This document shows positions 28,150 to 36,062 of a stretch of 64,000 bases of DNA, piece after piece (position 1 is the stretch's first letter; each line of letters opens with the position of its first letter). The position numbers and the translations under genes are program-made. The notes beneath the pieces are model-generated. The model did no database searches and had not been told where the DNA came from. It was given only the letters and a program-made list of their open reading frames with translations. The DNA comes from Myxococcales bacterium UBA1238. GTDB lineage: Bacteria > Myxococcota_A > Bradymonadia > UBA7976 > UBA1532. The stretch spans positions 95,059 through 159,058 of the forward strand of contig DBWM01000038.1 in assembly GCA_002309015.1 (NCBI GenBank), given 5' to 3'.

Positions 28150-28832
28150 GCTTCGGCCCCTTTTTCATCGACCAGATGGCCGTCTTCGATGCGAATGACG
28201 CGATGTGCCGCCGCCGAGACGCGCGCTTCGTGCGTGATGATGACGATGGTGTAGCCTTCGCGATTTAACTCTTGGAAAATATTGATGATTTGCTGACCCG
28301 TCTGGGTGTCGAGGCTGCCGGTCGGTTCGTCGCAGAGCAGCAATTTGGGCTTAAAGAGCAAGGCCCTTGCGATGGCGACGCGCTGTTTTTGACCGCCCGA
28401 GAGGCTGCCCGGAAATGCGTTCAATTTATGTTCAAGACCCACGGCTTTGAGCGTTTCGATGGCGCGCTGCTTGGGGTTGGCAAAATTGACGGGACCTCGG
28501 GCAAAGTTTGCGGGCAAGGCCACGTTATCGAGTGCTGAGCAGTGATCGAGCAGGCTAAATTGTTGAAAAACAAAGCCTATCTTTCGATTTCGCAGATCCG
28601 ACAGCGCGCGGTCCGAGAGTTTTCCCAGATCCTGCCCGTCGATCAGCACCTGACCCGTGTAATCGCGATCGAGGCCACCAATCAGGTTGAGCAACGTGGT
28701 TTTTCCTGAACCAGAGGTGCCCACGATGGCCACAAGATCGCCTTCGTCGATGTGAAGGTTAATGTCGCGCAGGGCGTATTCGCCTTCAGCTGCGGTTTTA
28801 TAGCGTTTATTGATGTTTTTGAGCGTGATCAT
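28146..28832 (-). CDS. MacB/LolD-type ABC transporter ATP-binding protein
   Basis: The ATPase partner of the adjacent permease. From the chosen start MITLKNINKRY (an open frame continues 99 codons upstream but without coding character) the product has about 228 residues, the LolD/MacB size. Motifs: Walker A GTSGSGKTT, Q-loop FVFQQFSLL, signature LSGGQKQRVAIARAL, Walker B LLLCDEPTGSLDT, H-loop IVIITHEA. All residues for hydrolysis are present. It shares a 4-bp overlap with the permease gene and is divergent from the beta-barrel gene at 28954 across 121 bp. Confidence 0.94.
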   Translation of the reverse strand: MITLKNINKRYKTAAEGEYALRDINLHIDEGDLVAIVGTSGSGKTTLLNLIGGLDRDYTGQVLIDGQDLGKLSDRALSDLRNRKIGFVFQQFSLLDHCSALDNVALPANFARGPVNFANPKQRAIETLKAVGLEHKLNAFPGSLSGGQKQRVAIARALLFKPKLLLCDEPTGSLDTQTGQQIINIFQELNREGYTIVIITHEARVSAAAHRVIRIEDGHLVDEKGAEA

Positions 28833-28953
28833 GGCCTGTCTTTTAACGCCTTGTTTGCAAAACTGCAAAGCCGTTGCCGAAACTAAATATAAAGATGAAT
28901 AAAAGAAGATGTGGTATCGTTTCGTGCGAGCATTTTGTACAGGAGCTTTATCG

Positions 28954-29679
28954 ATGATTCGTAGACTCATTCCTCTCGCGTTACCTGGTTTGCTGATGGC
29001 GGTTTCTGAGGTGAAGGCAGCACCACAAAGCGACGAAAACATGATTTCCCGCAGCGATGAAAATGGGCTGACAGGGGAAGAAAACGCCGCGACCAAGTCT
29101 AAAACGAAGAACAGCGTGAAAGAAAGCACCCAAAAAGCGAAAACGCGCGAAAAAGCAAAGCAAAAAGCTCGCGAGGATGAAAGTCAGCGGCAGCAGTCAT
29201 CGAGGCAGTCCTCCAAAAAACGCCGAAAGCCGCAGCCGTACGAACAGGGTTATATGACGCTCGGTTTTTCGGGCGGTACGGTGCGCCGGCTGGACGATAC
29301 GCAATTCGTCATTGGTGGAAGTCTGGGCTATTTTATCCTGGATGGTCTGGAGTTATCGGCAGGTGTTGAGGCGTATCTCTTCGGTGAGCCCACCACCTGG
29401 ACGCTGACGCCGGGCATCCGCTACGTGATCCATCAGCTTTCAACGGTGAATCCTTATCTGGGCGCCTTTTATCGTTATAGCTTTGTGGGTGAATACAAGA
29501 ATTATGGCGATCTCCCTGATCTTCAATCCATTGGCGTGAGAGCGGGTATTTCGATTCGAACGGGCTCTGCGATCATCAACGTAGGCGGCGTTTATGAAAG
29601 GTACATCGAAGCGTCCAAGCAATATTATAAAGATAATTATGAGTTTTATCCGGAAATCTCGTTTGGTATCGCTCTGTAG
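28954..29679 (+). CDS. Outer-membrane beta-barrel protein with charged N-terminal region
   Basis: The start MIRRLIPLALPG has an AGGAG 8 bases upstream and a signal peptide ending near VKAA. A region of about 70 residues rich in Lys, Glu, Gln and Ser (residues 20-95) follows. Then a domain of about 140 residues with alternating hydrophobic strands (YMTLGFSGGTVRR, LGYFILDGLELSAGVEAYLF, YVIHQLSTVNPYLGAFYRYSF, FYPEISFGIAL) looks like an 8-strand barrel. It overlaps the following lipoprotein gene by 41 bp and heads the Mce/Mla-type operon. It may be the outer-membrane element of that transporter; this is context only. Confidence 0.7.
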   Translation: MIRRLIPLALPGLLMAVSEVKAAPQSDENMISRSDENGLTGEENAATKSKTKNSVKESTQKAKTREKAKQKAREDESQRQQSSRQSSKKRRKPQPYEQGYMTLGFSGGTVRRLDDTQFVIGGSLGYFILDGLELSAGVEAYLFGEPTTWTLTPGIRYVIHQLSTVNPYLGAFYRYSFVGEYKNYGDLPDLQSIGVRAGISIRTGSAIINVGGVYERYIEASKQYYKDNYEFYPEISFGIAL

Positions 29680-30616
29680 TCTGCTGGGCGCGATCTGCAT
29701 TCTGGGTATGGGGTGCGGATCGCGCATTTCTTCGGCGGAGCGCTGGGAACTGCAGGCGCTTGAAGCCGAAAAATCGGGCGACTGGGGAAAAGCGTTTGAA
29801 TGCTATGGGCAGTCGGCTCAATCAGACGAGAGCGCTTCATTAAAAGCTGCAGCGCTTCGTCATCAGGTTGAGATGCTGCTTAAACTGAACAAGATCGATG
29901 ATGCAGCGCAACTGGTTAAAAAGATTGAACAAACTGGCGACATAAACCAGGCTTCCATGGCGATGCTGATGCTTTCGGCTTCATGCGAATGGTTACAGAC
30001 TCAAATACCGAAAGCATGCGATACGCCCGCGGCAGATCGCCTTTTGGAACGATGGACTCAAAACTGTCTCGATGAGGCGATGCTGGCGTCTTTTGGGCGC
30101 ATGGAAGGGCGTTGTGCGGGGCAGGCGCTTTGGCTGGCATCGCAAAGGCATCAGGGGCAGCAGAAGGAAGCGGAGTTGCAAGCGTTGCTGGAGCGCCCGT
30201 CAGACGATCCTTTCTGGGACGATGCCGCATGGTCTCTGGCGCAGTTTTATGTTGAAAATCAAGACCTTAAAAAAGCGGTGGATGTGGCTTTAAGGCTGGT
30301 CTTCGAGCGGGGGCAAAACCGTTGGCCCAATATGGGCAGCGAACGCAGCGATTTGACCGACGACGCGCTTTTTTTGGCCGCCTGTGTGGAGTGGGAGGAT
30401 CTCAAAAATGCCCCGCGCGCAAGAATTCTCTTTCAACAATTGGTCTCAGAGATGCCTGGGAGCGTTTGGGCAGACGATGCGCTGTGGTTTTGGAGTCAGT
30501 CAGAGCCGGATCCGAAAAAGATTCAACAAAAATTATCAAAAAATTACCCGGAGAGTTCATATTTAAACGTGACCCCTGATTCAAAGCCAAAGTCTTGCCA
30601 TCTATGGAACCGCTGA
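29639..30616 (+). CDS. TPR-like lipoprotein in the Mce operon
   Basis: From the ATG at 29639 the product (about 325 residues) starts with a lipoprotein signal (SLCSLLGAICILGMGC, lipobox GMGC). The remainder is helical with TPR-like pairs (EKSGDWGKAFECYGQSAQ, LLKLNKIDDAAQLVKKIE, VENQDLKKAVDVALRLV), comparable to YfgC/BamD-type solenoids. I recognise no specific family. It overlaps the barrel gene by 41 bp and the first ATPase by 13 bp, so it belongs to the transporter operon. It probably sits in the periplasm attached to a membrane and may link outer membrane and transporter. Confidence 0.7.
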   Translation: MSFIRKSRLVSLCSLLGAICILGMGCGSRISSAERWELQALEAEKSGDWGKAFECYGQSAQSDESASLKAAALRHQVEMLLKLNKIDDAAQLVKKIEQTGDINQASMAMLMLSASCEWLQTQIPKACDTPAADRLLERWTQNCLDEAMLASFGRMEGRCAGQALWLASQRHQGQQKEAELQALLERPSDDPFWDDAAWSLAQFYVENQDLKKAVDVALRLVFERGQNRWPNMGSERSDLTDDALFLAACVEWEDLKNAPRARILFQQLVSEMPGSVWADDALWFWSQSEPDPKKIQQKLSKNYPESSYLNVTPDSKPKSCHLWNR

Positions 30617-31347
30617 TTCGCGTTGAAGATCTGTGCCATCGCTTTGATTCAAAGCTCGTCTTATCGCAGATCGGATTTGAGCTCTTTCAAGGAGAATGCC
30701 TCGCATTGGTAGGTAAGGGTGGAGCAGGGAAGTCTTTAATTTTAAAGATGATTTGCGGCTTATTGAGGCCATCTTCCGGTCGCGTTTATGTCTTTGATCA
30801 AGAGATAGCGCATGCTTCTGAAGCTTCGCTCTTCGCTTTGCGAAAACAGATTGGATTTGTCTTTCAGAATAACGCGCTGTTCGATGCACTGACGGTGATC
30901 GAAAATGTGAAATTCCCGTTGATACGAGCGGGGTTAAATGATGGAGAAGCGACAAGGCAGGCCCTCGGATGTCTGGCTCAGGTGGGACTCGAACAGGCCG
31001 CTTCAAAATGGCCGAATGCGCTTTCGGGCGGTATGAAAAAACGCGTCTGTCTGGCCCGGGCATTGGTCAGCAAGCCCAAACTTTTGCTCTGCGATGATCC
31101 CACCGCAGGCCTCGATCCCGTGACCACACAACGGATTTTTCGTTTGATCGGCGAGACGCAGCGCCAGCTTTCGGCGACGGTCATCCTGGTGAGCCACGAG
31201 ATTTCGGCCTTGCGCCAGCTTTGTGAGCGCATGTTATTAATCGATGGCGGTCAAGTCTTGTTCGATGGCTCCTTTGAGCAGGGTCGCCTCTGCAGCGATG
31301 ATCGGGTGAGCGGGTTTTTAAACCGGGGTATGAGCGCTTGCTTTTAG
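30604..31347 (+). CDS. Mla/Mce-type ABC transporter ATPase A (Walker B Glu replaced by Asp)
   Basis: This is an MlaF/Mkl-like ATPase of about 247 residues (start MEPLIRVEDL). Walker A is GKGGAGKS, the Q-loop is VFQNNALFD, the signature LSGGMKKR is canonical for MlaF-type proteins, and the H-loop is ILVSHE. The Walker B segment reads LLLCDDPTAGLDP: the catalytic Glu is Asp. The second ATPase of the operon (32851) has the Glu but a degenerate signature. In a heterodimer, this protein's Walker face would pair with that degenerate signature to form a weak site. It is followed by the first permease after 3 bp. Confidence 0.92.
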   Translation: MEPLIRVEDLCHRFDSKLVLSQIGFELFQGECLALVGKGGAGKSLILKMICGLLRPSSGRVYVFDQEIAHASEASLFALRKQIGFVFQNNALFDALTVIENVKFPLIRAGLNDGEATRQALGCLAQVGLEQAASKWPNALSGGMKKRVCLARALVSKPKLLLCDDPTAGLDPVTTQRIFRLIGETQRQLSATVILVSHEISALRQLCERMLLIDGGQVLFDGSFEQGRLCSDDRVSGFLNRGMSACF

Positions 31348-31350
31348 AAA

Positions 31351-32100
31351 ATGATCAATCAAATTAAACAGTTATTAGAAAACTTCGGCGATTTTTGCCT
31401 CTTTATCGGACGGACCTTAAAGGCTTGCGTCTGCGGCTCATGGGATCGGTTTGAACTCTTGCGCATTTTGTATCTGGTGGGGGTGTGTTCGTTGCCGATT
31501 ATCCTTGCGACCGCACTGTTTGCAGGCGCGATCGTGGCCACCCAGGTGGGCAGCTATGTGACCAAATACCGCGCATACGAGGTGGTGGGCTGGGGCTTCG
31601 GCTTTGGTACCTTCAGAGAACTCGGTCCCTTGCTCATCGGTCTCATGTTTTCGGGTCGCGTGGGCGCGCATCACGCCGCAGAACTGGGCACCATGAAGGT
31701 CACCGAACAGATCGATGCCTTGCGCGCATTGGCGATCGATCCCATCGAATACCTGGTGGTTCCAAGATTGGTCGCCATGGTCGTGATGATGACTTTATTG
31801 AATATTATCGGTGACTTTTGCGCTTTGGTGGGCGGTATGGTGACCTCTTATGTGCTGGTGGGTGTGGATCCTTATGTGTTTTGGAATTCATTCTGTGAAT
31901 ATGTCAAACTGGGAGATTTCTTGAACGGCTGTGCGAAAGCGGGTTGCTTTGGCGTATGTATCGCATTTGTGAGCTGTTACATGGGCATGTCGGTCCAGGG
32001 AGGGGCGCCCGCGGTGGGCCGAGCCGTCAACAACAGCGTCGTCTTCTCGGCGGTCGGCATTTTTGCCATGGATTATGGGGTCACCTGGTTGTGGAATTGA
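31351..32100 (+). CDS. MlaE/YrbE-type lipid transporter permease, copy A
   Basis: The 249-residue integral membrane protein has the MlaE family pattern: an N-terminal amphipathic region, five or six membrane segments, and the motif ELGPLLIGLMFSGRVGAHHAAELGTMKVTEQIDALRALAIDP, where GRVG(A/S)...AELGTM..TEQIDAL is diagnostic. The C-terminal MGMSVQGGAPAVGRAVNNSVV is also typical. It would form the transport path with the second, clearly different permease encoded next (32102). Hydrophobic, inner membrane. Confidence 0.94.
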   Translation: MINQIKQLLENFGDFCLFIGRTLKACVCGSWDRFELLRILYLVGVCSLPIILATALFAGAIVATQVGSYVTKYRAYEVVGWGFGFGTFRELGPLLIGLMFSGRVGAHHAAELGTMKVTEQIDALRALAIDPIEYLVVPRLVAMVVMMTLLNIIGDFCALVGGMVTSYVLVGVDPYVFWNSFCEYVKLGDFLNGCAKAGCFGVCIAFVSCYMGMSVQGGAPAVGRAVNNSVVFSAVGIFAMDYGVTWLWN

Positions 32101-32101
32101 G

Positions 32102-32854
32102 ATGTCTCTCATCGCTGTAATTCAACAGGATTTGCGATCGATCGCATCGACTCTGAGCGGCACGCTGACCTCCTTGTTTAAAGATCCTATTGAAAACAAG
32201 GAGTTATGGAGCTCTCTCTATCAGCTGGGTTATCGCAGCGTCTTCTTCGTTTTGCTGACCCTCGGCTTTCTGGGGGCCATCATGAACCTGCAGACGGGCT
32301 ATCAGGCGCAGCGCATTTTGGGCGATTGCGCGATGGTGGGTGAGCAGATGATGCCGCTTTTGGTGCGGCAACTGGCGCCTACGCTGACGGGATTGATGGT
32401 GGCCACTCGCGTGGGGAGCGGGATTGCGGCTGAGCTGGGCAGCATGGTGGTGACGGAGCAGGTGGATGCATTGCGGATGTGCGGCGCTTCTCCCATCGGT
32501 TATCTGTTAAAGCCGCGCTTCTTAGCCTGCATGGTGATGGTCCCTGCGCTCACCGTTTTTGGTGGAGTGATCGCGTTTGTGGCAGGCCTCGTCGTCTCCG
32601 GCTGGGTCTTTGGCATTCAACCGGCAAGTTATGCCTGCTTCGATCAGGTCAACAGATGGGATGTATGGGAATGCTGTATAAAAGCCTTTGTTTTTAGCAT
32701 GGTTATCCCCATCGTATCGGGCTCTGCAGGCTTAAATGCGTACGGAGGCAGCGAAGGCGTTGGGGAAGCGACCACCAAAGCTGTGGTCGAATCCTGCCTC
32801 GCGGTGATCATGCTCGATTTGCTGGTGGGAGGGGTGATCTTTTTACTTCGATGA
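32102..32854 (+). CDS. MlaE/YrbE-type lipid transporter permease, copy B
   Basis: The second MlaE-family permease (about 250 residues; start MSLIAVIQQDL, one base after the stop of copy A). The motif is LAPTLTGLMVATRVGSGIAAELGSMVVTEQVDALRMCGASPIGYLLKPR, followed by membrane segments and SGSAGLNAYGGSEGVGEATTKAVV near the end. It is only moderately similar to copy A, so the two are not a recent duplication. Two different permeases are known from actinobacterial mce loci (YrbEA/YrbEB), but those use one ATPase. The stop overlaps ATPase B by 4 bp. A frame extending upstream to 32063 is less likely. Confidence 0.94.
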   Translation: MSLIAVIQQDLRSIASTLSGTLTSLFKDPIENKELWSSLYQLGYRSVFFVLLTLGFLGAIMNLQTGYQAQRILGDCAMVGEQMMPLLVRQLAPTLTGLMVATRVGSGIAAELGSMVVTEQVDALRMCGASPIGYLLKPRFLACMVMVPALTVFGGVIAFVAGLVVSGWVFGIQPASYACFDQVNRWDVWECCIKAFVFSMVIPIVSGSAGLNAYGGSEGVGEATTKAVVESCLAVIMLDLLVGGVIFLLR

Positions 32855-33591
32855 TTCAATTTTGCGATGTGTGCAAAAAATTCGGTGAGCAGACCGTGCT
32901 CGATCATGTGAGCCTTACGGTTTTTGATGGACAAGTACTCTTCATTGTTGGAAAAAGCGGCGCCGGAAAATCGGTACTGGTCAAGCATTTGATCGGCCTG
33001 CTGCAGCCGGATACGGGACAAATCTTTTTTGATGGGGACGAGATAACCCATTGGAAAGAAAAAGATTTTTATCCTCTTCGCCTCAAATGTGCCATGGTGT
33101 TTCAGCACAGTACGCTCTTTGATTCCATGTCGCTCATCGAAAATGTGGCGCTTCCGTTGCGAAAACACAGGCATCTGAGCCATCAGGAGAGTTTAAAGCA
33201 GGCGCTCGAAAAACTGGCGCTGCTCGGCATGGAATCTTATGCGGATCAGTTGCCTGCGATGATCGGCGATGGCATGCGAAAGCGGGTGGCGATCGCGAGG
33301 GCTTTGATGTTGGAACCCAACTATGTGATTTTTGATGAGCCTACGACGGGGCTCGATCCCCTTTCTGCAGAGCAGGTGGATCAGCTCATCCGGCGCTTGT
33401 CCGACGAGTTAAAGGTGACCAGTCTGGTCGTATCTCACGATTTGAGAAGCATTTTTACAGTTTCAGACAGGATAGTGATGCTCTATGAGGGTAAAATTCA
33501 TTTCGATGGGACGCCTGAGCAGTTTGCAGCTTGTGAGGATCCTGTGATCTATCAGTTTGTGCGCGCTTTGCCAGATGGACCGATGGTCTGA
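32851..33591 (+). CDS. Mla/Mce-type ABC transporter ATPase B (degenerate signature motif)
   Basis: The 246-residue MlaF-like ATPase has a canonical Walker A (GKSGAGKS), Q-loop (VFQHSTLFD), Walker B with Glu (YVIFDEPTTGLDP) and H-loop (LVVSHD). The signature that should read LSGGM reads IGDGM (LPAMIGDGMRKRVAIARAL); I checked this in the DNA. The defect complements that of ATPase A, as in asymmetric heterodimeric ABC transporters. It overlaps permease B by 4 bp and is followed by the MCE gene after 11 bp. Confidence 0.93.
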   Translation: MIQFCDVCKKFGEQTVLDHVSLTVFDGQVLFIVGKSGAGKSVLVKHLIGLLQPDTGQIFFDGDEITHWKEKDFYPLRLKCAMVFQHSTLFDSMSLIENVALPLRKHRHLSHQESLKQALEKLALLGMESYADQLPAMIGDGMRKRVAIARALMLEPNYVIFDEPTTGLDPLSAEQVDQLIRRLSDELKVTSLVVSHDLRSIFTVSDRIVMLYEGKIHFDGTPEQFAACEDPVIYQFVRALPDGPMV

Positions 33592-33602
33592 TATGTGATG
33601 TC

Positions 33603-34640
33603 ATGAATGAGCGCAGTTTAAAGATTAAAGTAGCTTTGGTGGTGGTTATCGCGATCGTGCTGTTCATCGGCTTTATGTCGGTGCTCGGCCGCTTTTCGAT
33701 GGGCGATAAGATCGCGTATTTTGTAGAGTTTCAGGATTCAGGATCGCTGCTTCAGGGGGCTCCTGTAAAGGTTGCGGGCGTGCGCGCCGGGCGCATCGAA
33801 GCGGTCCAGTTTCTGGCAGGGCGAACCGAAAAAAAGAGCCCTCATCGAGGCATTTACGAAGCGCCGGTGAATGTCAGAATCCATGTGATTCTTGAAGCTT
33901 CTTTTTCACCCGCGATCCGCGAAAATTCGGAGTTCTACGTCACATCCCAGGGAGTGTTAGGTGAAAAATACCTCGAAGTTGTGCCCGGTTCCGCCGAGAG
34001 TCCCGTTTTAACGGACGGCGCTTACGTGCGGGGTACGGATCCTGCGCGCCTCGATCAACTGATGTCACGCGGGGATGCGATCTTAAGGCATATCGATGCA
34101 GCGCTGGTGGGTACCGAGGATGTGAACATCGCCGATTTGGTGTTTCATCTTACGAATCTAACTCAGCATCTGGATGGCTATCTCGTTTCGCATCAACCGC
34201 AAATCGAATCGATGACCGCAAATCTGGACCAAATCTTAGGGGATTTGCAGTCTATCGTCGCAGAAATCAGATCCAATTTGAATGCTCAGACAGTGATGCG
34301 GGATGTCAAAGAGGTCAAGGAGTCTTTGACGTCGGTGCTTCATCAGTTTGATCGCACTCTGCATCTTGCGGACACTGCATTTAACGATATCCATACCGCC
34401 GCAGGGGAACTTTTAAAGGAAGAAAATCGTTCGCAAATTCAACAGGTGATTAAACATTTAACAGAGGCGTTGTCTGAGGCAAAAGCGCTGCTTTCGCACA
34501 GCGATCAACTGGTATTGCAGGTGTCGGAAGGCCGCGGTCTGGTCGGGCAGATGCTTCAGGATCGCACGATGTATGATGACTTAAAAGAGATCGTACGCTT
34601 GATTAAGCGCCATCCATGGAAGCTCTTCTGGAAGGATTAA
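33603..34640 (+). CDS. MlaD-family (MCE domain) substrate-binding protein
   Basis: The 345-residue product has one N-terminal membrane anchor (VALVVVIAIVLFIGFMSVLG), then a single MCE domain, roughly residues 36-145, with VEFQDSGSLLQGAPVKVAGVRAGRIEAVQF and SQGVLGEKYLEVVPG. A long helical C-terminal region of about 190 residues follows, with heptad-like Leu/Ile spacing, ending in PWKLFWKD. MCE proteins form hexameric rings or tubes that carry phospholipids across the periplasm. The long helical tail is like that of tube- or needle-forming members. It is the last gene of the operon and meets a convergent gene 9 bp after its stop. Confidence 0.95.
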   Translation: MNERSLKIKVALVVVIAIVLFIGFMSVLGRFSMGDKIAYFVEFQDSGSLLQGAPVKVAGVRAGRIEAVQFLAGRTEKKSPHRGIYEAPVNVRIHVILEASFSPAIRENSEFYVTSQGVLGEKYLEVVPGSAESPVLTDGAYVRGTDPARLDQLMSRGDAILRHIDAALVGTEDVNIADLVFHLTNLTQHLDGYLVSHQPQIESMTANLDQILGDLQSIVAEIRSNLNAQTVMRDVKEVKESLTSVLHQFDRTLHLADTAFNDIHTAAGELLKEENRSQIQQVIKHLTEALSEAKALLSHSDQLVLQVSEGRGLVGQMLQDRTMYDDLKEIVRLIKRHPWKLFWKD

Positions 34641-34649
34641 AGGCGGGGA

Positions 34650-35927
34650 TCAGTGCAGTTGAGGAGCGCTGCAACCCCAGGGCGTGACGGGGGCTTCCGG
34701 CTCTGTCGTGGTGCCTGTGGGCTGTGAAGGTTGTGAAGGTTCGTCTGTTTGCGTGGGTTCGGGTGGCTCGATGACAGGCTCAGGCTTCTTTTGAGGCATG
34801 CAGACTTCTTTGGTTACATTGGTGCTGGCATTGTTCTTAAAGCCTGCGACGGTTTCCTTTTGTGTTTCGGGCAGATCGGCGCAATTGTGGTTGTTCGAGG
34901 CGGCCTTCGAGACACAAATGCCTGTTCCTGCCTGTTCGGGATCCTCTACACAAAAAGTACCTGCAAATCCGCTGAGATCGGGGCATGAGCCGTTGCAGGA
35001 AAGGCTGCAGAATCCGCCTTCATGGCAAAAGCCTTTGCTGGTGGTGCTGGTGTAAAAGGCGCAGTCTTCAGGGCATCCGCAAGGTGATCCCACAAAGGGG
35101 CGTTCATCGCCGCCCACACATCCACTGTCGTAAACAGCGACATTCCCCAATGTCTTAAAATGGCTGTAATATCGGCGGGTTACGTTCCATGTGAGCCAGG
35201 CGCCACCCTGACCCTCCAGGACCCAGGGCGTGTAGGCGTAGTTGGCTGCAGTCGCGTGATTTGCGGGCATGACAGTGATGGGATCGCTGGTCGATCTCGA
35301 TAAGCCTGCGCCCCCCCAGCCGGTACCTGCGACAGAGCGATCGTACATATCTCTTAATACGTCTGCAGCGCATTGAAGCTGGTTGTTTAAGCCTCTGTAA
35401 GCTTCGTTGCGCGCCTGGCCGTCTGCGCATCCGCAGCCAAAAGCCCAGTCGGTGCGGCTGCTGCTGGGCGTTGAAGTGGGGCTGACCAGGCTTTGTTCCA
35501 CTTGCATGCGGGCCAAAAGCACGATCGGGTTGATGCCGGACTGAACCGCAACGCTTGTGAGGATGCGCGCAAAGGAGCGCCCGTTATAGGTTGCATTGGC
35601 CAGCCAGGAGCGCGTGCCGTAGGGCGTATGCTCTAAAAAGTTTTGGACCTGATCGGCTGTAACTGCCCGGCTGGCATTCAAAAACGCGTCGCTCATGATC
35701 CATTCCCGATGAAACGAGCTTGGAACATTTTTGCGCATGCCGGGTGATAACTCTTCGGTCATTTCTTCAAAATCAGCCGGTTCTTCGTGGTATTGGCGAG
35801 CCTGCTGTTGTTCAGGATCGGGAAGTAATGAGCGAAGCGTGTTTTCGGAAGAGGCGGAGCTGTCGTCGAGCATGTTGCAGGAAGTTGACAGCAAAAAGAG
35901 GATTGCGGCAGCAAATCGTTGATGCAT
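34650..35927 (-). CDS. Lipoprotein with lysozyme/transglycosylase-like domain and Cys-rich tail
   Basis: The 425-residue product starts with a lipoprotein signal (LFLLSTSC). Residues about 70-270 look like a lysozyme-fold domain: DAFLNAS..., SFARILTSVAVQSGINPIVLLARMQVEQSLVS with a Glu at the position expected for catalysis, then ATAANYAYTPWV and WNVTRRYYSHF. After this come a Cys-rich segment of about 70 residues with CGCPEDC- and CSLSCNGSC-type clusters and a Pro/Thr/Glu-rich tail. I infer a peptidoglycan-active or -binding outer-membrane lipoprotein. It is convergent with the MCE gene and stands alone. Confidence 0.65.
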   Translation of the reverse strand: MHQRFAAAILFLLSTSCNMLDDSSASSENTLRSLLPDPEQQQARQYHEEPADFEEMTEELSPGMRKNVPSSFHREWIMSDAFLNASRAVTADQVQNFLEHTPYGTRSWLANATYNGRSFARILTSVAVQSGINPIVLLARMQVEQSLVSPTSTPSSSRTDWAFGCGCADGQARNEAYRGLNNQLQCAADVLRDMYDRSVAGTGWGGAGLSRSTSDPITVMPANHATAANYAYTPWVLEGQGGAWLTWNVTRRYYSHFKTLGNVAVYDSGCVGGDERPFVGSPCGCPEDCAFYTSTTSKGFCHEGGFCSLSCNGSCPDLSGFAGTFCVEDPEQAGTGICVSKAASNNHNCADLPETQKETVAGFKNNASTNVTKEVCMPQKKPEPVIEPPEPTQTDEPSQPSQPTGTTTEPEAPVTPWGCSAPQLH

Positions 35928-36062
35928 CGATAACCTCCAAAAGGCGCTTCATATTACGGCTTAACGGAGTAAAAACTAAAGCCGTTTCTTTTCTTTTGTA
36001 GACGAAAACTGCGTCGGTAATATAAAATTTTTTATGGCATCCCTTCTCGTAAGGTTTAAGAG

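Noticed and set aside
28833..29129. 99-codon N-terminal extension of the MacB-like ATPase
   Set aside because: The family start MITLKN fits exactly, and the extension runs into the divergent beta-barrel gene with no conserved sequence.
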